DNA of 64,000 nucleotides, from positions 62,001-126,000 of the forward strand of contig NZ_JAPENX010000002.1 of the NCBI RefSeq assembly GCF_026341815.1. Reading direction: 5' to 3'. The position numbers were made by a program, and so were the translations under genes. The stretch comes from Streptomyces sp. NBC_00572 (GTDB lineage Bacteria; Actinomycetota; Actinomycetes; Streptomycetales; Streptomycetaceae). Below, one piece after another: positions 52,944 to 61,667 of the stretch. The notes beneath the pieces are model-generated. The model made no database searches. It worked only from the letters and a program-made list of their open reading frames with translations, and was not told the DNA's origin. The first letter of the stretch is position 1; every line of letters begins with the position of its first letter.

Positions 52944-55085
52944 ATGTCTAGACATAGAAAGCCGAAGGAGAGTCAGGCACGCGGGGCACGGCCTCGCAGA
53001 CCCTTCATAGGCGTGACCGCCGCGATGGCCATCGCGGCGGTCATAGCCGGGGGGATCGCCTACGGAGCGGGGCGCGCGGACTCGGGCAAGGCTCCGCTCG
53101 CCCGCCTAGAGACCCCCGTCACCGACATCGCGGAGATCGCCGACACCCCCGTTCCCGCCGCCGCGCCGGCCAGGAGCGTGGAGCCCGAGCCGATCCAGAA
53201 GAAGCCGACGAACCAGCCGGCCAAGGGCATGGTGTACGACGGGCTCAAGGTGGCCCCTGAGGGAGACCGCTGCGCGGGCGTCTACGCCACAGCCACCGGT
53301 TTGTGCACCCACGGCCCCGACGCGCCACCCAAGGGCGTCGACATCAAGAAGGACACTCCCCCCGCGGTCAAGTCCGTGACACCTGCGGCCGATCCCGCCA
53401 AGCCGGCCGCGCCGCAGCCCGCGCCCCGTAAGAGCCAGGGACCCTCGCGGGACACGCCCGCCGTCGACGCCCAGGGCCCGCGTACCCCGGCCGCCGGCGC
53501 GTCGCCGAGCCCCTCCACCGCCGCCGCTCCTGCCGCCACCGGGAGCACCACGGCCGCCGCGGGGCCCGCCGGGCAGACCGTCCAGTGCGACAGTGACGGC
53601 AGCTCCGGCAACCGGGTCCAGGTCGTCTACGTCCACGGCCCGGGACGCGACCGGTACTCCGAGTACCTCGCCTCCTTCCGCAAGTGGGCCGCCGACGCCG
53701 ACCTCATCTACTCGGTCAGCGCCGAAGAGACCGGCGGCGTCCGCCACATCCGGTACGTGGCTGCCGCGGACTGCACGCCCACCGTCCTCAACATCGAACT
53801 CCCCGACTCCGCACTGGCCGAGTTCAGCGCCACCAACCGCGCGCTCGCCGCCAAGGGCCTCGACCGACGCGACCGCAAGTACATGATCTTCGCCGAAGCC
53901 CAGGTGTACTGCGGCATCGGCACCTTCGCCGGGGACGAGCGGCCGGGCCAGTCCAACCTGAGCAACTTCGGCCCCTCGTACGGGCGTACGGACAGCGGCT
54001 GCTGGGGTGGCCACACCGCGGCCCACGAACTCGGCCACAATCTGGGCGCGGTCAACAACAGCGCGCCCAACACCAGCCGGGGTGCCCACTGTACGGACGA
54101 GTGGGACGTGATGTGCTACTCGGACAGCCCGTACTACCCGCAGATGCGTAACGTCTGCACCAACCGGGCCTCCGAGAACATCCTCGACTGCAATCACGAC
54201 GACTACTTCCACACCAGCCCGCGGGCCGGCAGCTATCTCGCCACGCACTGGAACATCGCCGACAACCAGTTCCTCATGCGGACCAAGGGCGGCGGAACCG
54301 GGCCGGACCCGACACCGAATCCCACACCCAGCCCGACATCCACCCCTACCCCCACCCGCACGCCCACACCCACGCCGACCGGGCCGCGGCCGGGCGCCGG
54401 ACCGGACGTGACGGTCGGCCAGATCCAGGCGGACTCCGTCGTGGTGAGCTGGCCGCGGGTCAGCGGAGCGTCCTGGTACCAGGTACTCCTCGACGGCAGG
54501 CACCTGACCTGGGTCCAGGGCACCGCGCTGCGGATCTACAACCTGCGGCCGGGCACCTCGCACACCGCCGCCGTCTCCGTCCGCGACGGCCAGGGCCGTG
54601 ACAGCGGACCGGGCCGCGCGACGAGCTTCCGTACCGCCGGAGCGGGCGGCACCACCACCCCCGGCACCCGCTATCTGCTCTCCAACGGCAGCACCGGGCT
54701 GAGCGCCCAGCTGTGGGGCGGCCGGAGCGCCGACGGCACGGTCCTGGTCGGTGCTCAGAGCAACGGGTACGAGCAGCAGCAGTGGTACTTCGACGACGCG
54801 GGAAGTGGTCTCGTACGCGTCCGGTCGGCGGCCTCCGCCAAGTGCCTGCAGCCCGGCGGCACGCCCGCCCCCGGCATGTGGGTGGCCCAGCAGCCCTGTG
54901 CCGCCGGTTCCTCTGCCCAGCAGTGGCGGATGACGGTCGCGAACGGCGCCGTCACGCTCACCGACCGGAGCGGGTCCTACGCCCTGACCGTCAGCAGCCG
55001 CCCGTACTACGGGTCCTGGCTGCTCGACCTCCAGCGCGTGGACGGACGACAGGCACAGATCTGGACGGCCCGCCCGGCCGGCTGA
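52944..55085 (+). CDS. Secreted zinc metalloprotease with FN3 and ricin-type lectin domains
   Basis: 713 residues. ATG at 52944 has GAGG 5 nt upstream. A basic N-terminus and hydrophobic stretch (FIGVTAAMAIAAVIAGGIAY, about 22-41) form a signal or membrane anchor. A Pro/Ala-rich stalk runs to about residue 205. The catalytic domain follows, with HTAAHELGHNLGAVN near 360 giving the zinc site HExxHxxGxxN and paired cysteines around (CHTDEWDVMCYSDS-like segment CTDEWDVMCYSDS). Then come a Pro/Thr linker (about 455-480), a fibronectin type III domain (VTVGQIQADSVVVSWPRVSG; LRPGTSHTAAVSVRDGQG) and a ricin B-type lectin domain (YLLSNGSTGLSAQLWGG; QQQWYFDD; CLQPGG) to the end. It probably digests proteins while binding glycans. 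The family resembles snapalysin/M12-like secreted enzymes; the exact clan is unclear. Confidence 0.88.
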   Translation: MSRHRKPKESQARGARPRRPFIGVTAAMAIAAVIAGGIAYGAGRADSGKAPLARLETPVTDIAEIADTPVPAAAPARSVEPEPIQKKPTNQPAKGMVYDGLKVAPEGDRCAGVYATATGLCTHGPDAPPKGVDIKKDTPPAVKSVTPAADPAKPAAPQPAPRKSQGPSRDTPAVDAQGPRTPAAGASPSPSTAAAPAATGSTTAAAGPAGQTVQCDSDGSSGNRVQVVYVHGPGRDRYSEYLASFRKWAADADLIYSVSAEETGGVRHIRYVAAADCTPTVLNIELPDSALAEFSATNRALAAKGLDRRDRKYMIFAEAQVYCGIGTFAGDERPGQSNLSNFGPSYGRTDSGCWGGHTAAHELGHNLGAVNNSAPNTSRGAHCTDEWDVMCYSDSPYYPQMRNVCTNRASENILDCNHDDYFHTSPRAGSYLATHWNIADNQFLMRTKGGGTGPDPTPNPTPSPTSTPTPTRTPTPTPTGPRPGAGPDVTVGQIQADSVVVSWPRVSGASWYQVLLDGRHLTWVQGTALRIYNLRPGTSHTAAVSVRDGQGRDSGPGRATSFRTAGAGGTTTPGTRYLLSNGSTGLSAQLWGGRSADGTVLVGAQSNGYEQQQWYFDDAGSGLVRVRSAASAKCLQPGGTPAPGMWVAQQPCAAGSSAQQWRMTVANGAVTLTDRSGSYALTVSSRPYYGSWLLDLQRVDGRQAQIWTARPAG

Positions 55086-55111
55086 GCCGGCCCGAAGGTC
55101 GCATCCGCGTC

Positions 55112-55155
55112 GCTCGCGAGGGCGGGCCGCCGATCGGCGGCTCGCCCTCGCGAGC
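55112..55155 (+). terminator. Long GC-rich hairpin, probable terminator of the metalloprotease gene
   Basis: GCTCGCGAGGGCGGGCCGCC starting at 55112 pairs with the complementary arm ending at 55155; the roughly 20-bp stem has one G-T mismatch and an ATCG apex. It starts 27 nt after the metalloprotease stop codon. No U-tract follows. Confidence 0.75.
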
Positions 55156-55254
55156 CCCCGCGCCTCGCGGGCGCCACGCTTCGTCAGCCCCAGCGGCGCA
55201 AGCCCACGCCCCGCAACCCACGCCTTCCCTCCAGCACCGGACCGGAGCACCGCC

Positions 55255-55887
55255 ATGCACACCGCCACCCGAACCGCACGCGTCGTCACCGCAGCGCTCG
55301 GCCTCGGCCTCGGCCTCGCCGTGCCGCAGCCCGCCGCCGCACACGGCGACAACCTGGACGTGGTCATCACCGGTCACCGGGACGGCCACGTCCTGACCAA
55401 GGTGACCTGGGAGAACGACGGCGACGCCGTCGACGAGCAGGTCGCCGCCCTGGTCAGCGCTGTCAGCGCGGACGGCCGCCATACGGCGGGCCCTTGGAAA
55501 CTCGTCCGCGGCGCCCGCCCGACCGACTGGACCACCACCGAAGCCCTGCCGACCGGCATCTGGAAGGTCACGGTGGCAGCCGGACAGCCCGCACTGGGGC
55601 ACGCCGAGCGGCAGTTGACGGTTGCGGCGGTCCCCTCATCGCCCGGTGTCTCGTCGGTTCCGGGCGGGACCGCAGCCACCCCATCCACCCACACTCCTCC
55701 GGGGACGCAGGAGACGCCGTCGGCTCCCGAGGCTTCCCGGTCCACGTCGACGTCTCGCTCCGCGGCCGAAGACGTGGACGACCAGACCTGGGGTCCCTGG
55801 CTGACCACGGTCGGGCTCGCGGTCGCCTCACTCGCCGGAGCCGCCGCCGGGATCTGGATACGACGCAGGCGGGGAGGACGGCGCTGA
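55255..55887 (+). CDS. Secreted, membrane-anchored protein with His-first mature end (FixH/CopC-like fold guess)
   Basis: 210 residues from an ATG at 55255. The signal peptide (RVVTAALGLGLGLAVPQPAA, cleaved after AAA) leaves a mature protein starting HGDNLDVVITGHRDGHVLTK. A ~95-residue beta-rich domain follows (VTWENDGDAVDEQVAALVSA; TGIWKVTVAAGQP). A Pro/Ser/Thr linker leads to a C-terminal helix (WLTTVGLAVASLAGAAAGIW) and RRRRGGRR tail, so the domain sits outside, tethered to the membrane. N-terminal His after cleavage is typical of CopC/LPMO-like copper sites, but no second ligand set is clear; FixH-like and CopC-like are both guesses. It is 170 nt after the metalloprotease gene, behind the terminator. 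Confidence 0.7.
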   Translation: MHTATRTARVVTAALGLGLGLAVPQPAAAHGDNLDVVITGHRDGHVLTKVTWENDGDAVDEQVAALVSAVSADGRHTAGPWKLVRGARPTDWTTTEALPTGIWKVTVAAGQPALGHAERQLTVAAVPSSPGVSSVPGGTAATPSTHTPPGTQETPSAPEASRSTSTSRSAAEDVDDQTWGPWLTTVGLAVASLAGAAAGIWIRRRRGGRR

Positions 55888-56077
55888 CGGCGGCCGGGTC
55901 GCCGCGCCATGCTCGAACCTGTCCGCTCGGAGCGCCTCCGGTGCTGAAGCAGATACGCTCGCCGCTCAGCCGAGGCGGCGCAGCAGTGCGGCGCAGCCGA
56001 GTGAAACCGGCGGCCGGCTCCTGCAGTCGCCAGTCGCCCATGGCCCCGGGCCGGCAGGGCTCCAGACCGCCAGAGCG

Positions 56078-56968
56078 CTAGACCGGCGGGCCCTCGACCG
56101 CCAGGGCCCGCCGCAGGCAGTCGGTCAGGCGGTCGGCGATCGTCCCGCCGGGGTCGAGCCGCGGGTTGAAGATCGTGACGTCGAACCCGACGGCACGCTC
56201 GTGACCCAGGGCCGTCCTCAGCACGTCCTCCAGTTCGGCCCAGCTCAGCCCGCCGGGCTGTCGGTAGTCGACGGCGGGCATGATCGCGTCGTCCAGGACG
56301 TCGACGTCGAGGTGGACCCAGTACCCCTCCCACTCGGCGATCCGGGTGACGGCGCCGCGCGCGGCCGCGGCCGCGCCGGCCGCGCGCACGTCGTCGAGGG
56401 CGAGGGCGTACAGCCGCGGCGGGAGCGGCCGGCTCCCCGCCGCGGCGGACTCGTCGGCGTCACGGAACCCGAACGCGACGACGTCCTCGTCCTGCACGAG
56501 CGGCCCCCGGCCCTCCAGGTCGGCGAGCGGCCGGGGCCCACGTCCGGTGGCCAAGGCGAGTTCCATCGACGCGACCTCGCCGGTGGGCTCGGCGGACGGC
56601 TGGTAGAAGTCCGTGTGTCCGTCGAGGAACAGCAGCCCGTACCGCCCCCTGCGCCGCAGAGCGAGCAGGTTCCCGAGCAGAATGCTGCAGTCGCCGCCCA
56701 GCACGACGGGAAAGCGCCCGGAGTCGAGCACCTCGCCGACGACGTCCGCCAGCTCTGCCGAGTACCGCGCGATGCCATCCGGGTTGAGCACCCCGGTCTC
56801 GACGTCCCTCACCGGGTCGTACGCGGGTGGTTCGACCCGCGCGACCCGCGCCACTCCGCCGAGCACGGCCTCCGGTAGCTCCTGGACCCCGGACGGCCGC
56901 AATCCGAGCACGGACGGCGCCTCGACGACGGCGAGGCCACGCTCGCCGGGCAGCGTAGGCAGCGTCAT
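56078..56968 (-). CDS. Arginase/agmatinase-superfamily protein with Cys in the first metal motif
   Basis: 296 residues from the ATG at 56968 (MTLPTLPGERGLAVVEAPSV). Metal motifs of the ureohydrolase fold: VVLGGDCSILLGNLL near 88, LLFLDGHTDFYQPSAEPTG near 115, VHLDVDVLDDAIMPAVDYRQ near 217, and a late Glu in GHERAVGFDVTIFNP. In classic arginases the first motif is GGDHS with His on MnA; here it is GGDCS, as in some arginase-like proteins of unclear activity. The Asp-x-His-x-Asp and Asp-x-Asp ligands are intact. Substrate could be arginine, agmatine or formiminoglutamate. Divergent from the HEAT-like gene; overlapping upstream codons to 57067 are not used. Confidence 0.85.
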   Translation of the reverse strand: MTLPTLPGERGLAVVEAPSVLGLRPSGVQELPEAVLGGVARVARVEPPAYDPVRDVETGVLNPDGIARYSAELADVVGEVLDSGRFPVVLGGDCSILLGNLLALRRRGRYGLLFLDGHTDFYQPSAEPTGEVASMELALATGRGPRPLADLEGRGPLVQDEDVVAFGFRDADESAAAGSRPLPPRLYALALDDVRAAGAAAAARGAVTRIAEWEGYWVHLDVDVLDDAIMPAVDYRQPGGLSWAELEDVLRTALGHERAVGFDVTIFNPRLDPGGTIADRLTDCLRRALAVEGPPV

Positions 56969-57056
56969 AAGTCCATGGTGTCCCCATCGGGCAGACCGTG
57001 CGCGCGTGCGTGAAATCCGCCTGCTCAGCGCGTTGACGGGGCAGTAGCATCCCCGG

Positions 57057-58265
57057 ATGCGAAGCATCGAGGCTCTGATCCCTCAGGCCGGATTCGACGA
57101 CACCGAAGGCCTGCGGGAGGTCGGCGCGGAGGAACTTGCCCGCTACGTGGCGGACCCCGGGCACCCGTGGTGGCGCCGTAGGCCGTGCGTGATCGCGCTG
57201 ACCGGCCGGGTCCCCGAGCGGTACGTCCCCGGGCTGATCGCGCGCGTCCAGGACCCCGGGGACACCCCCGAGGTGCGCCGAGCCCTCCTCGACCTGCTCG
57301 CCGACCGGACGGAGCTGCTGCCCTGGCTGCGGCACGAGGACCGCACGTCCGACACCTCGTACGGCATGGGCGCGGCCTTCCTGAAGGCGCGGGGCCTGCT
57401 CGGCGACCGCTCGGCCGCGCGCGAACTGGCGACCCTCGCCGCCTCGCCGGGGCGGCGAGACCGCGACGCGGGCGATGCCGGTCTGGACGGGCTCGTGGAC
57501 CGGTACGGAGCGGACGCGATCCTGGCGCAACTCGGCGAGGAGCGCCCCGAGGACCGGGAGTTCCGCGTCTGGATGCGGTACCGCGCCGACAAGGACGTGA
57601 CCTACGCGCTCGCGGACCCGGACCGGCGGGTCGCGTACGCCGCGCAGTCGCTCGCGACCGGCGCGGACCGTCTCCGCGCCTACCTCGACGAGGCGCCGAC
57701 GACGGAGGCGAAGGTCTGGGCTGCGTACGCGCTGTACGGCCTCACCGAGGACAGGGCCGAGGCCCGGGTGGTCTACGAACGTCTGGGACGCCCCAGGGTC
57801 GAGGTCGAGGGCCTGGACGAGGAACTCCGCCGTGCGATCGTGCACGAGTACGGTCTCTGTTGTCAGCGCACGAGCGACCCCCGGTGGCGCATCGAGGCCG
57901 TGTGCGCCGAGCCGCCCGCCCGCCCCGACGTGGAGGACCTGCTCCGCCGGGCGACGGCCGCCCTCACGGCGGCCGGCCTGGAGCCGAAGCCCCCGGTCTC
58001 CTGCGGTGAGGACAACCAGCAGGGGGACGGGACGTATTACGTGATCGAGGTCGGCGGGGAGCGGCTGCTGATCAGCACCCTCGGCCCGTTCGCGACCGCC
58101 GAGGAGGACGCTCCCGACACCGCCTGCCGTGCGCTCGAAGCAGCGGGCTTCCGCTGGATCGACGGGGAGACGGGCGCGATCCGGGTCACGGACCTCTGTG
58201 TCTACTACTTCGGCGGACGGAACTCCCTCACGGTCGACGCGCTGCTTTTCTACTGGCAGGACTAG
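57057..58265 (+). CDS. HEAT-repeat-like protein (402 aa)
   Basis: The sequence is built of short helical pairs (RVPERYVPGLIARVQDPGDT; PEVRRALLDLLADRTELLPW; GAAFLKARGLLGDRSAAREL; PDRRVAYAAQSLATGADRLR) typical of HEAT/armadillo-like solenoids, up to about residue 300. The C-terminal 100 residues have an alpha-beta look (GEDNQQGDGTYYVIEVGGER; VTDLCVYYFGGRNSLTVDAL). Such proteins serve as scaffolds, but this one is not assigned a function. ATG at 57057. The TAG stop at 58263-58265 lies inside the CTAG that a MITE used as target, so the insertion just missed the coding region. Divergent from the arginase gene. Confidence 0.8.
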   Translation: MRSIEALIPQAGFDDTEGLREVGAEELARYVADPGHPWWRRRPCVIALTGRVPERYVPGLIARVQDPGDTPEVRRALLDLLADRTELLPWLRHEDRTSDTSYGMGAAFLKARGLLGDRSAARELATLAASPGRRDRDAGDAGLDGLVDRYGADAILAQLGEERPEDREFRVWMRYRADKDVTYALADPDRRVAYAAQSLATGADRLRAYLDEAPTTEAKVWAAYALYGLTEDRAEARVVYERLGRPRVEVEGLDEELRRAIVHEYGLCCQRTSDPRWRIEAVCAEPPARPDVEDLLRRATAALTAAGLEPKPPVSCGEDNQQGDGTYYVIEVGGERLLISTLGPFATAEEDAPDTACRALEAAGFRWIDGETGAIRVTDLCVYYFGGRNSLTVDALLFYWQD

Positions 58266-58426
58266 GGGGTGTCTTGTCGATCAGGCCGGATCAGGGAGCG
58301 GCGTCTGGTGCCGTGCATCGCAAGGCGGAGGAGGGAGGCATGGCGGAGCCATGCCGACCGACGACAACGCGGCGAGGCGCGGTGCCAGACGCCGCGAGCC
58401 CGGCCTGATCGACAAGACACCCCCTA
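58262..58426. mobile_element. MITE-like element, 165 bp, with 28-bp terminal inverted repeats
   Basis: Left end CTAGGGGGTGTCTTGTCGAT continues to 58289; the right end (to 58426) is its exact reverse complement, ending GACACCCCCTAG. An inner inverted repeat, GGCGTCTGGTGCCG near 58300 and CGGTGCCAGACGCCG near 58380, extends the fold. There is no ORF. CTAG at both ends fits a 4-bp target-site duplication. It is inserted exactly at the TAG stop of the HEAT-like gene and directly before that gene's terminator hairpin. A non-autonomous, IS-derived element is the best reading. Confidence 0.85.
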
Positions 58427-58462
58427 GGGTCTGTCCGGCGGCGGATGCTGCCGGACAGACCC
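58426..58462. terminator. Bidirectional hairpin between convergent genes
   Basis: AGGGTCTGTCCGGC at 58426-58439 and its perfect reverse complement at 58449-58462 enclose a 9-nt loop. It lies between the convergent HEAT-like and DUF1062 genes and probably terminates both. Before the MITE inserted, the stop codon and hairpin would have been directly adjacent. Confidence 0.78.
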
Positions 58463-58478
58463 TGGTCCCCTGGAGGGC

Positions 58479-59003
58479 TCAGCGCTTGAGCAGGAAGGTG
58501 AAGTCGCCGGAGAGCCGGCCGCTCAGCCGGGCCGCCGAGACGATCCTGTCCTCCGCGATCAGTCTCTTGACCTCGGCCCGTGACATACCGAAGCCTTCGG
58601 CGATCAGCCGGACCGGCCGTACGGGAATCCGGGCGGCGAAGCGGACCGAGACGTCGACGGCCTCGCCGACCAGGTGATCCGATCCGCCGGTGTCGAGGCG
58701 CCAGGCACCGTCCCAGTCGAGTGCGACGTGGTTGCGGCGCCGTAGGCCCGGATCCTGGAGCAACTCGGCTGCCAGACGCAGGTCGTTGTCGTGCATCCGG
58801 TCGAGCAGCTCAGGTCGTACGGAGCGGACGTTCGCCCGCTCCAGGACCGTGAGCTTCGCCGTCTCCCCGCAGGAGGTGCAGAGCACGAGGAGCCAGGCGT
58901 CGAGGAGCTTGTGGTTCGCGTTGACGCGGAACTTGCCGTTCGCCCGGAAGCGTTCGGATCCGCAGGTGTGGCAACGGCGGAGGACTGCAGGAAGGCAGGT
59001 GGG
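58479..59003 (-). CDS. DUF1062-family protein with zinc-ribbon-like cysteines
   Basis: 174 residues. It opens RRCHTCGSERFRANGKFRVN and continues LLVLCTSCGETAKLTVLE, giving two C-x2-C pairs that probably bind zinc. The middle reads LAAELLQDPGLRRRNHVALD, and the C-terminus holds an HTH-like helix pair (GFGMSRAEVKRLIAEDRIVS). These match the DUF1062 pattern. The ATG at 59003 follows GGTGG; an in-frame start at 59027 is possible. Role unknown; the mixture of zinc ribbon and HTH suggests nucleic-acid binding. Confidence 0.83.
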   Translation of the reverse strand, partial: PTCLPAVLRRCHTCGSERFRANGKFRVNANHKLLDAWLLVLCTSCGETAKLTVLERANVRSVRPELLDRMHDNDLRLAAELLQDPGLRRRNHVALDWDGAWRLDTGGSDHLVGEAVDVSVRFAARIPVRPVRLIAEGFGMSRAEVKRLIAEDRIVSAARLSGRLSGDFTFLLKR

Positions 59004-59372
59004 CATGACCACCCAGCTGTTGAGCACAGGAGTACACCGGTATCAGTTGGAAATCCGCAGCAAGAAGGAGCGCGGCGCGCAGGGCGCGACGCGCGACGAT
59101 TCAGCGCTCGGGGGGTCTCAGACGGTGTACAACGGCCTGCCCTTGGCTCGACGACGTGGCTCGGCAGCACGGTACGGGCGCACGGTGCCGCCGTTCCACA
59201 GGTTTTCGCGGGGACGTACGGGCCCCGCTGCCGGCCCCGGACGCGGAGGGAGCCGAGGGTCAGGTCGGTGATCGACCTGTGTCCGGGCGCTCAGCGACCC
59301 GGCCGTCAAGGCAACTGCCTTGTCCCTACGGGGCCCCTTCCTCCGTTCATCCCCCTCGGAGACACTGACACC

Positions 59373-60110
59373 ATGCCCGTCGTACTCCGCCGCCCCGCCG
59401 CCACCCTGGTCTGCGTGGCCGTCACTCTCTCCGCCACCGCCTGCAGTCCGCACCTGGGCGACCTGCCCCAAGCCGAGATTCTCGGCAGGGCGATCAGGGC
59501 GACGGAGTCGGCGAAGTCCGTGACCGTTCACACCGACGCACTCTCTTGGGGAACACCGATGAAGGGCCACCTCTCCCACGACAGCCGGGGGAACTGCACC
59601 GCCACGATGTCCTACGGCCCAGCGGGCACGGCCGAAATGATCATGATCGACAACAAGGACGTGTACCTGCGCCGGGACGAGGCGCTCCTGCGCATGCAGG
59701 AGCGACACCGTAGCCCGAAGGACCTGGAGGCCCTGATCGAGGACCTCAGGGGCCGCTGGACGAAGCCGCCCCTCGACGGCCCCGACGCCCCGGACGAACT
59801 GGCGCTCTGCGGAGGGAAGAGAACCCCCGGCGAGGAGAGAACCCCCACCGGTTTGGAGAACGGCTGGGACGACGCCTCCGCGAAGGCCGAGGCGACCACC
59901 ATCGACGGGCAAAAGGCGCTGAAGCTGGCGAAACCGGTCGGCAGCGACGGCGAGACGACCACCGTCTACATCGCCGCGGAGGGCCCCCCGTATCTCCTGA
60001 AAATCGTCAACACGCGCGGCGAGATGCCGGGGACGACCACTTACTCGCGCTACAACAGGCCCGTCGAGGCAAAGGCCCCGCAGGCCAAGGACGTCGTCGT
60101 CACCGACTGA
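59373..60110 (+). CDS. Secreted lipoprotein (LppX/LolA-like guess)
   Basis: 245 residues. The signal peptide VVLRRPAATLVCVAVTLSAT ends in a lipobox (L-S-A-T-A-C), so the mature Cys is lipidated and the protein anchored outside the membrane. The mature part opens SPHLGDLPQAEILGRAIRAT, ESAKSVTVHTDALSWGTPMK and has MIMIDNKDVYLRRDEALL, a pattern of LppX/LprG-like lipid-carrier lipoproteins in which beta-strands with small side chains wrap a helix. The ATG at 59373 has GGAG about 11 nt upstream. Cargo and pathway are unknown. Confidence 0.82.
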   Translation: MPVVLRRPAATLVCVAVTLSATACSPHLGDLPQAEILGRAIRATESAKSVTVHTDALSWGTPMKGHLSHDSRGNCTATMSYGPAGTAEMIMIDNKDVYLRRDEALLRMQERHRSPKDLEALIEDLRGRWTKPPLDGPDAPDELALCGGKRTPGEERTPTGLENGWDDASAKAEATTIDGQKALKLAKPVGSDGETTTVYIAAEGPPYLLKIVNTRGEMPGTTTYSRYNRPVEAKAPQAKDVVVTD

Positions 60111-60128
60111 TCATCAGAGGGCACGCCG

Positions 60129-60320
60129 GACCCCGCCAACCCCGACCTGCCACCGGAGACCCTGGAAACCCTCCTCACCGCCCCACGCACGGCGCAGCGC
60201 GCGGCGGCCAACCCGTCCCTCCCCGTGCGCCATATGAACGATCTCCTCGACCACTGCCTGAACCATGTCGCCACCCCGTCGACGGCAGCCCCGCCCTGTG
60301 AGACGACGCCTGGCGTGTGA
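60129..60320 (+). pseudogene. Fragment of a leucine/HEAT-like repeat protein
   Basis: The frame DPANPDLPPETLETLLTAPR continues RTAQRAAANPSLPVRHMNDL LDHCL in one open reading to a TGA at 60318-60320, a pattern seen in streptomycete proteins with ANPxLPxxxMxxLL repeats. No start codon or ribosome site fits, so only a scrap remains. It lies between the lipoprotein and the LacI gene. Confidence 0.4.
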
Positions 60321-60368
60321 CGCGGTACCAGGGGGGCCTTCCGGCCTTCGGTCGTTCGCAGCAACTGG

Positions 60369-61361
60369 TCAGGTCGACTCGCGCACCACCAGCTCGTTCG
60401 GCATGATCACGGGTTCCCTGGGACCGCCTTCGATCAGTCCCAGCAGGAGCCGGACCGTCGCTCTGGCCTGGTCAGCCATGGGGCTGCGTACGGAGGTGAG
60501 TGCCGGAGTGGTGTACGAAGCGGCTTCGATGTCGTCGAAGCCGACGACGGCGACGTCCTCGGGGACCCGGCGGCCTGCCTCCCGCAGGGTGCGCAGGGCC
60601 CCGATCGCCATCAAGTCGTTGCTCGCGAAGACGGCGTCCAACGCGGGGTCGTCGTCGAGGAGTTGGCGCATGGCCTCGGCCCCGGAGGCCCTGGTGAAGT
60701 CGCCCAGCGCGACGATCGACCGGCGCCCGGTGTCGCGCAGCGCGTCCCGGTAGCCGTCGAGGCGCTCCCGGGACTCGTAGAGCTCCAGCGGTCCGGTGAT
60801 GACGGCGATGCGGCGTCGGCCCCGCTCCAGCAGGTGCCGGACGGCCAGGGCCGCGCCGCTCGCGTTGTCCAGGCCCACGTACGGGACGTCCGGTGCGTTG
60901 GTGCGGTTGAACGAGGCCGTGGGCAGGCCCGTCCTGGCCAATGCCGCCGGCAGCGGGTCGGTGCCGTGCAGGGCGATCAGCATGACGCCGTCCACGTGCC
61001 CCCCGGCGACGTAGTGCTCGACTCTGGCCCGGCTGCGGTCGGACTCGGCCAGCATCAGTACGACCTGTTTGCCCGCGGCCTCCAGTTCCCGGCTCACGGC
61101 GCGCACGACGGTGGCGAACAGGGGATCGTCGGAGACGACGCCCTGCGGGGGGTCGGAGACGACCACGGCCACGGCGTCGGTCCTGCGCGTCACCAGGTTC
61201 CGGGCGGCGGCGTTGGGCACGTATCCGAGTTCGCGCACGGCCCGCATGACGACGTCGCGGATCTCCGGCGCCACTGTCGCCTCGCCGTTGACGACGCGGG
61301 AGACGCTCGACTTGGACACCCCCGCGCGCGCGGCGACCACTTCCAGCGTGGGTCGTTTCAT
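60369..61361 (-). CDS. LacI-family transcriptional repressor
   Basis: 330 residues. The N-terminal HTH and hinge read TLEVVAARAGVSKSSVSRVV (recognition helix) and VMRAVRELGYVPNAAARNLV. The periplasmic-binding-protein-like core has VSDDPLFATVVRAVSRELEA, HVDGVMLIALHG, YVGLDNASGAALAVRHLL and VFASNDLMAIGALRTLREAG, ending PNELVVREST. A perfect palindromic operator of the LacI/GalR type (GGGAGCGCTCCC, 61668-61679) lies 307 nt upstream, in front of a GH16 glycosidase. Repression of that gene, relieved by a beta-glucan-derived sugar, is inferred; CebR uses an almost identical site in Streptomyces. Confidence 0.93.
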   Translation of the reverse strand: MKRPTLEVVAARAGVSKSSVSRVVNGEATVAPEIRDVVMRAVRELGYVPNAAARNLVTRRTDAVAVVVSDPPQGVVSDDPLFATVVRAVSRELEAAGKQVVLMLAESDRSRARVEHYVAGGHVDGVMLIALHGTDPLPAALARTGLPTASFNRTNAPDVPYVGLDNASGAALAVRHLLERGRRRIAVITGPLELYESRERLDGYRDALRDTGRRSIVALGDFTRASGAEAMRQLLDDDPALDAVFASNDLMAIGALRTLREAGRRVPEDVAVVGFDDIEAASYTTPALTSVRSPMADQARATVRLLLGLIEGGPREPVIMPNELVVREST

Positions 61362-61629
61362 CCCAGTCCGTTTCGGTCGGCGGTGCCCAGGGTCTTTCGG
61401 GGAGCGTTTTCTGATGAGGATGGCGTCCGAGCGACACCCATGTCAACGCCCACACGGAGGAGGGCTGTTGCGCGGGGGCTGGGTGATCGACCGCTGGACG
61501 CAACGGAGTTCTTTGCCCTGGCAGGGCCCGTTCCGGACCGCCAGGAAGTCGCATGACGGGCCGTCGAGAAACCGTTCCATCGTGCGACGCGGCGGAGTTC
61601 GCGCCGTTTCCAGCGTGTGAACGAAGCCC

Positions 61630-61658
61630 TTGACAGCCGTTGCGGACCGGCCCATTCT
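61630..61658 (+). promoter_or_regulatory. Probable promoter of the GH16 gene
   Basis: TTGACA at 61630-61635 is followed after 17 nt by CATTCT (61653-61658), a -10-like hexamer with weak fit. The pair sits just upstream of the LacI-type operator, so a repressor bound there would block the start of transcription. Confidence 0.55.
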
Positions 61659-61667
61659 CACCCCTCA

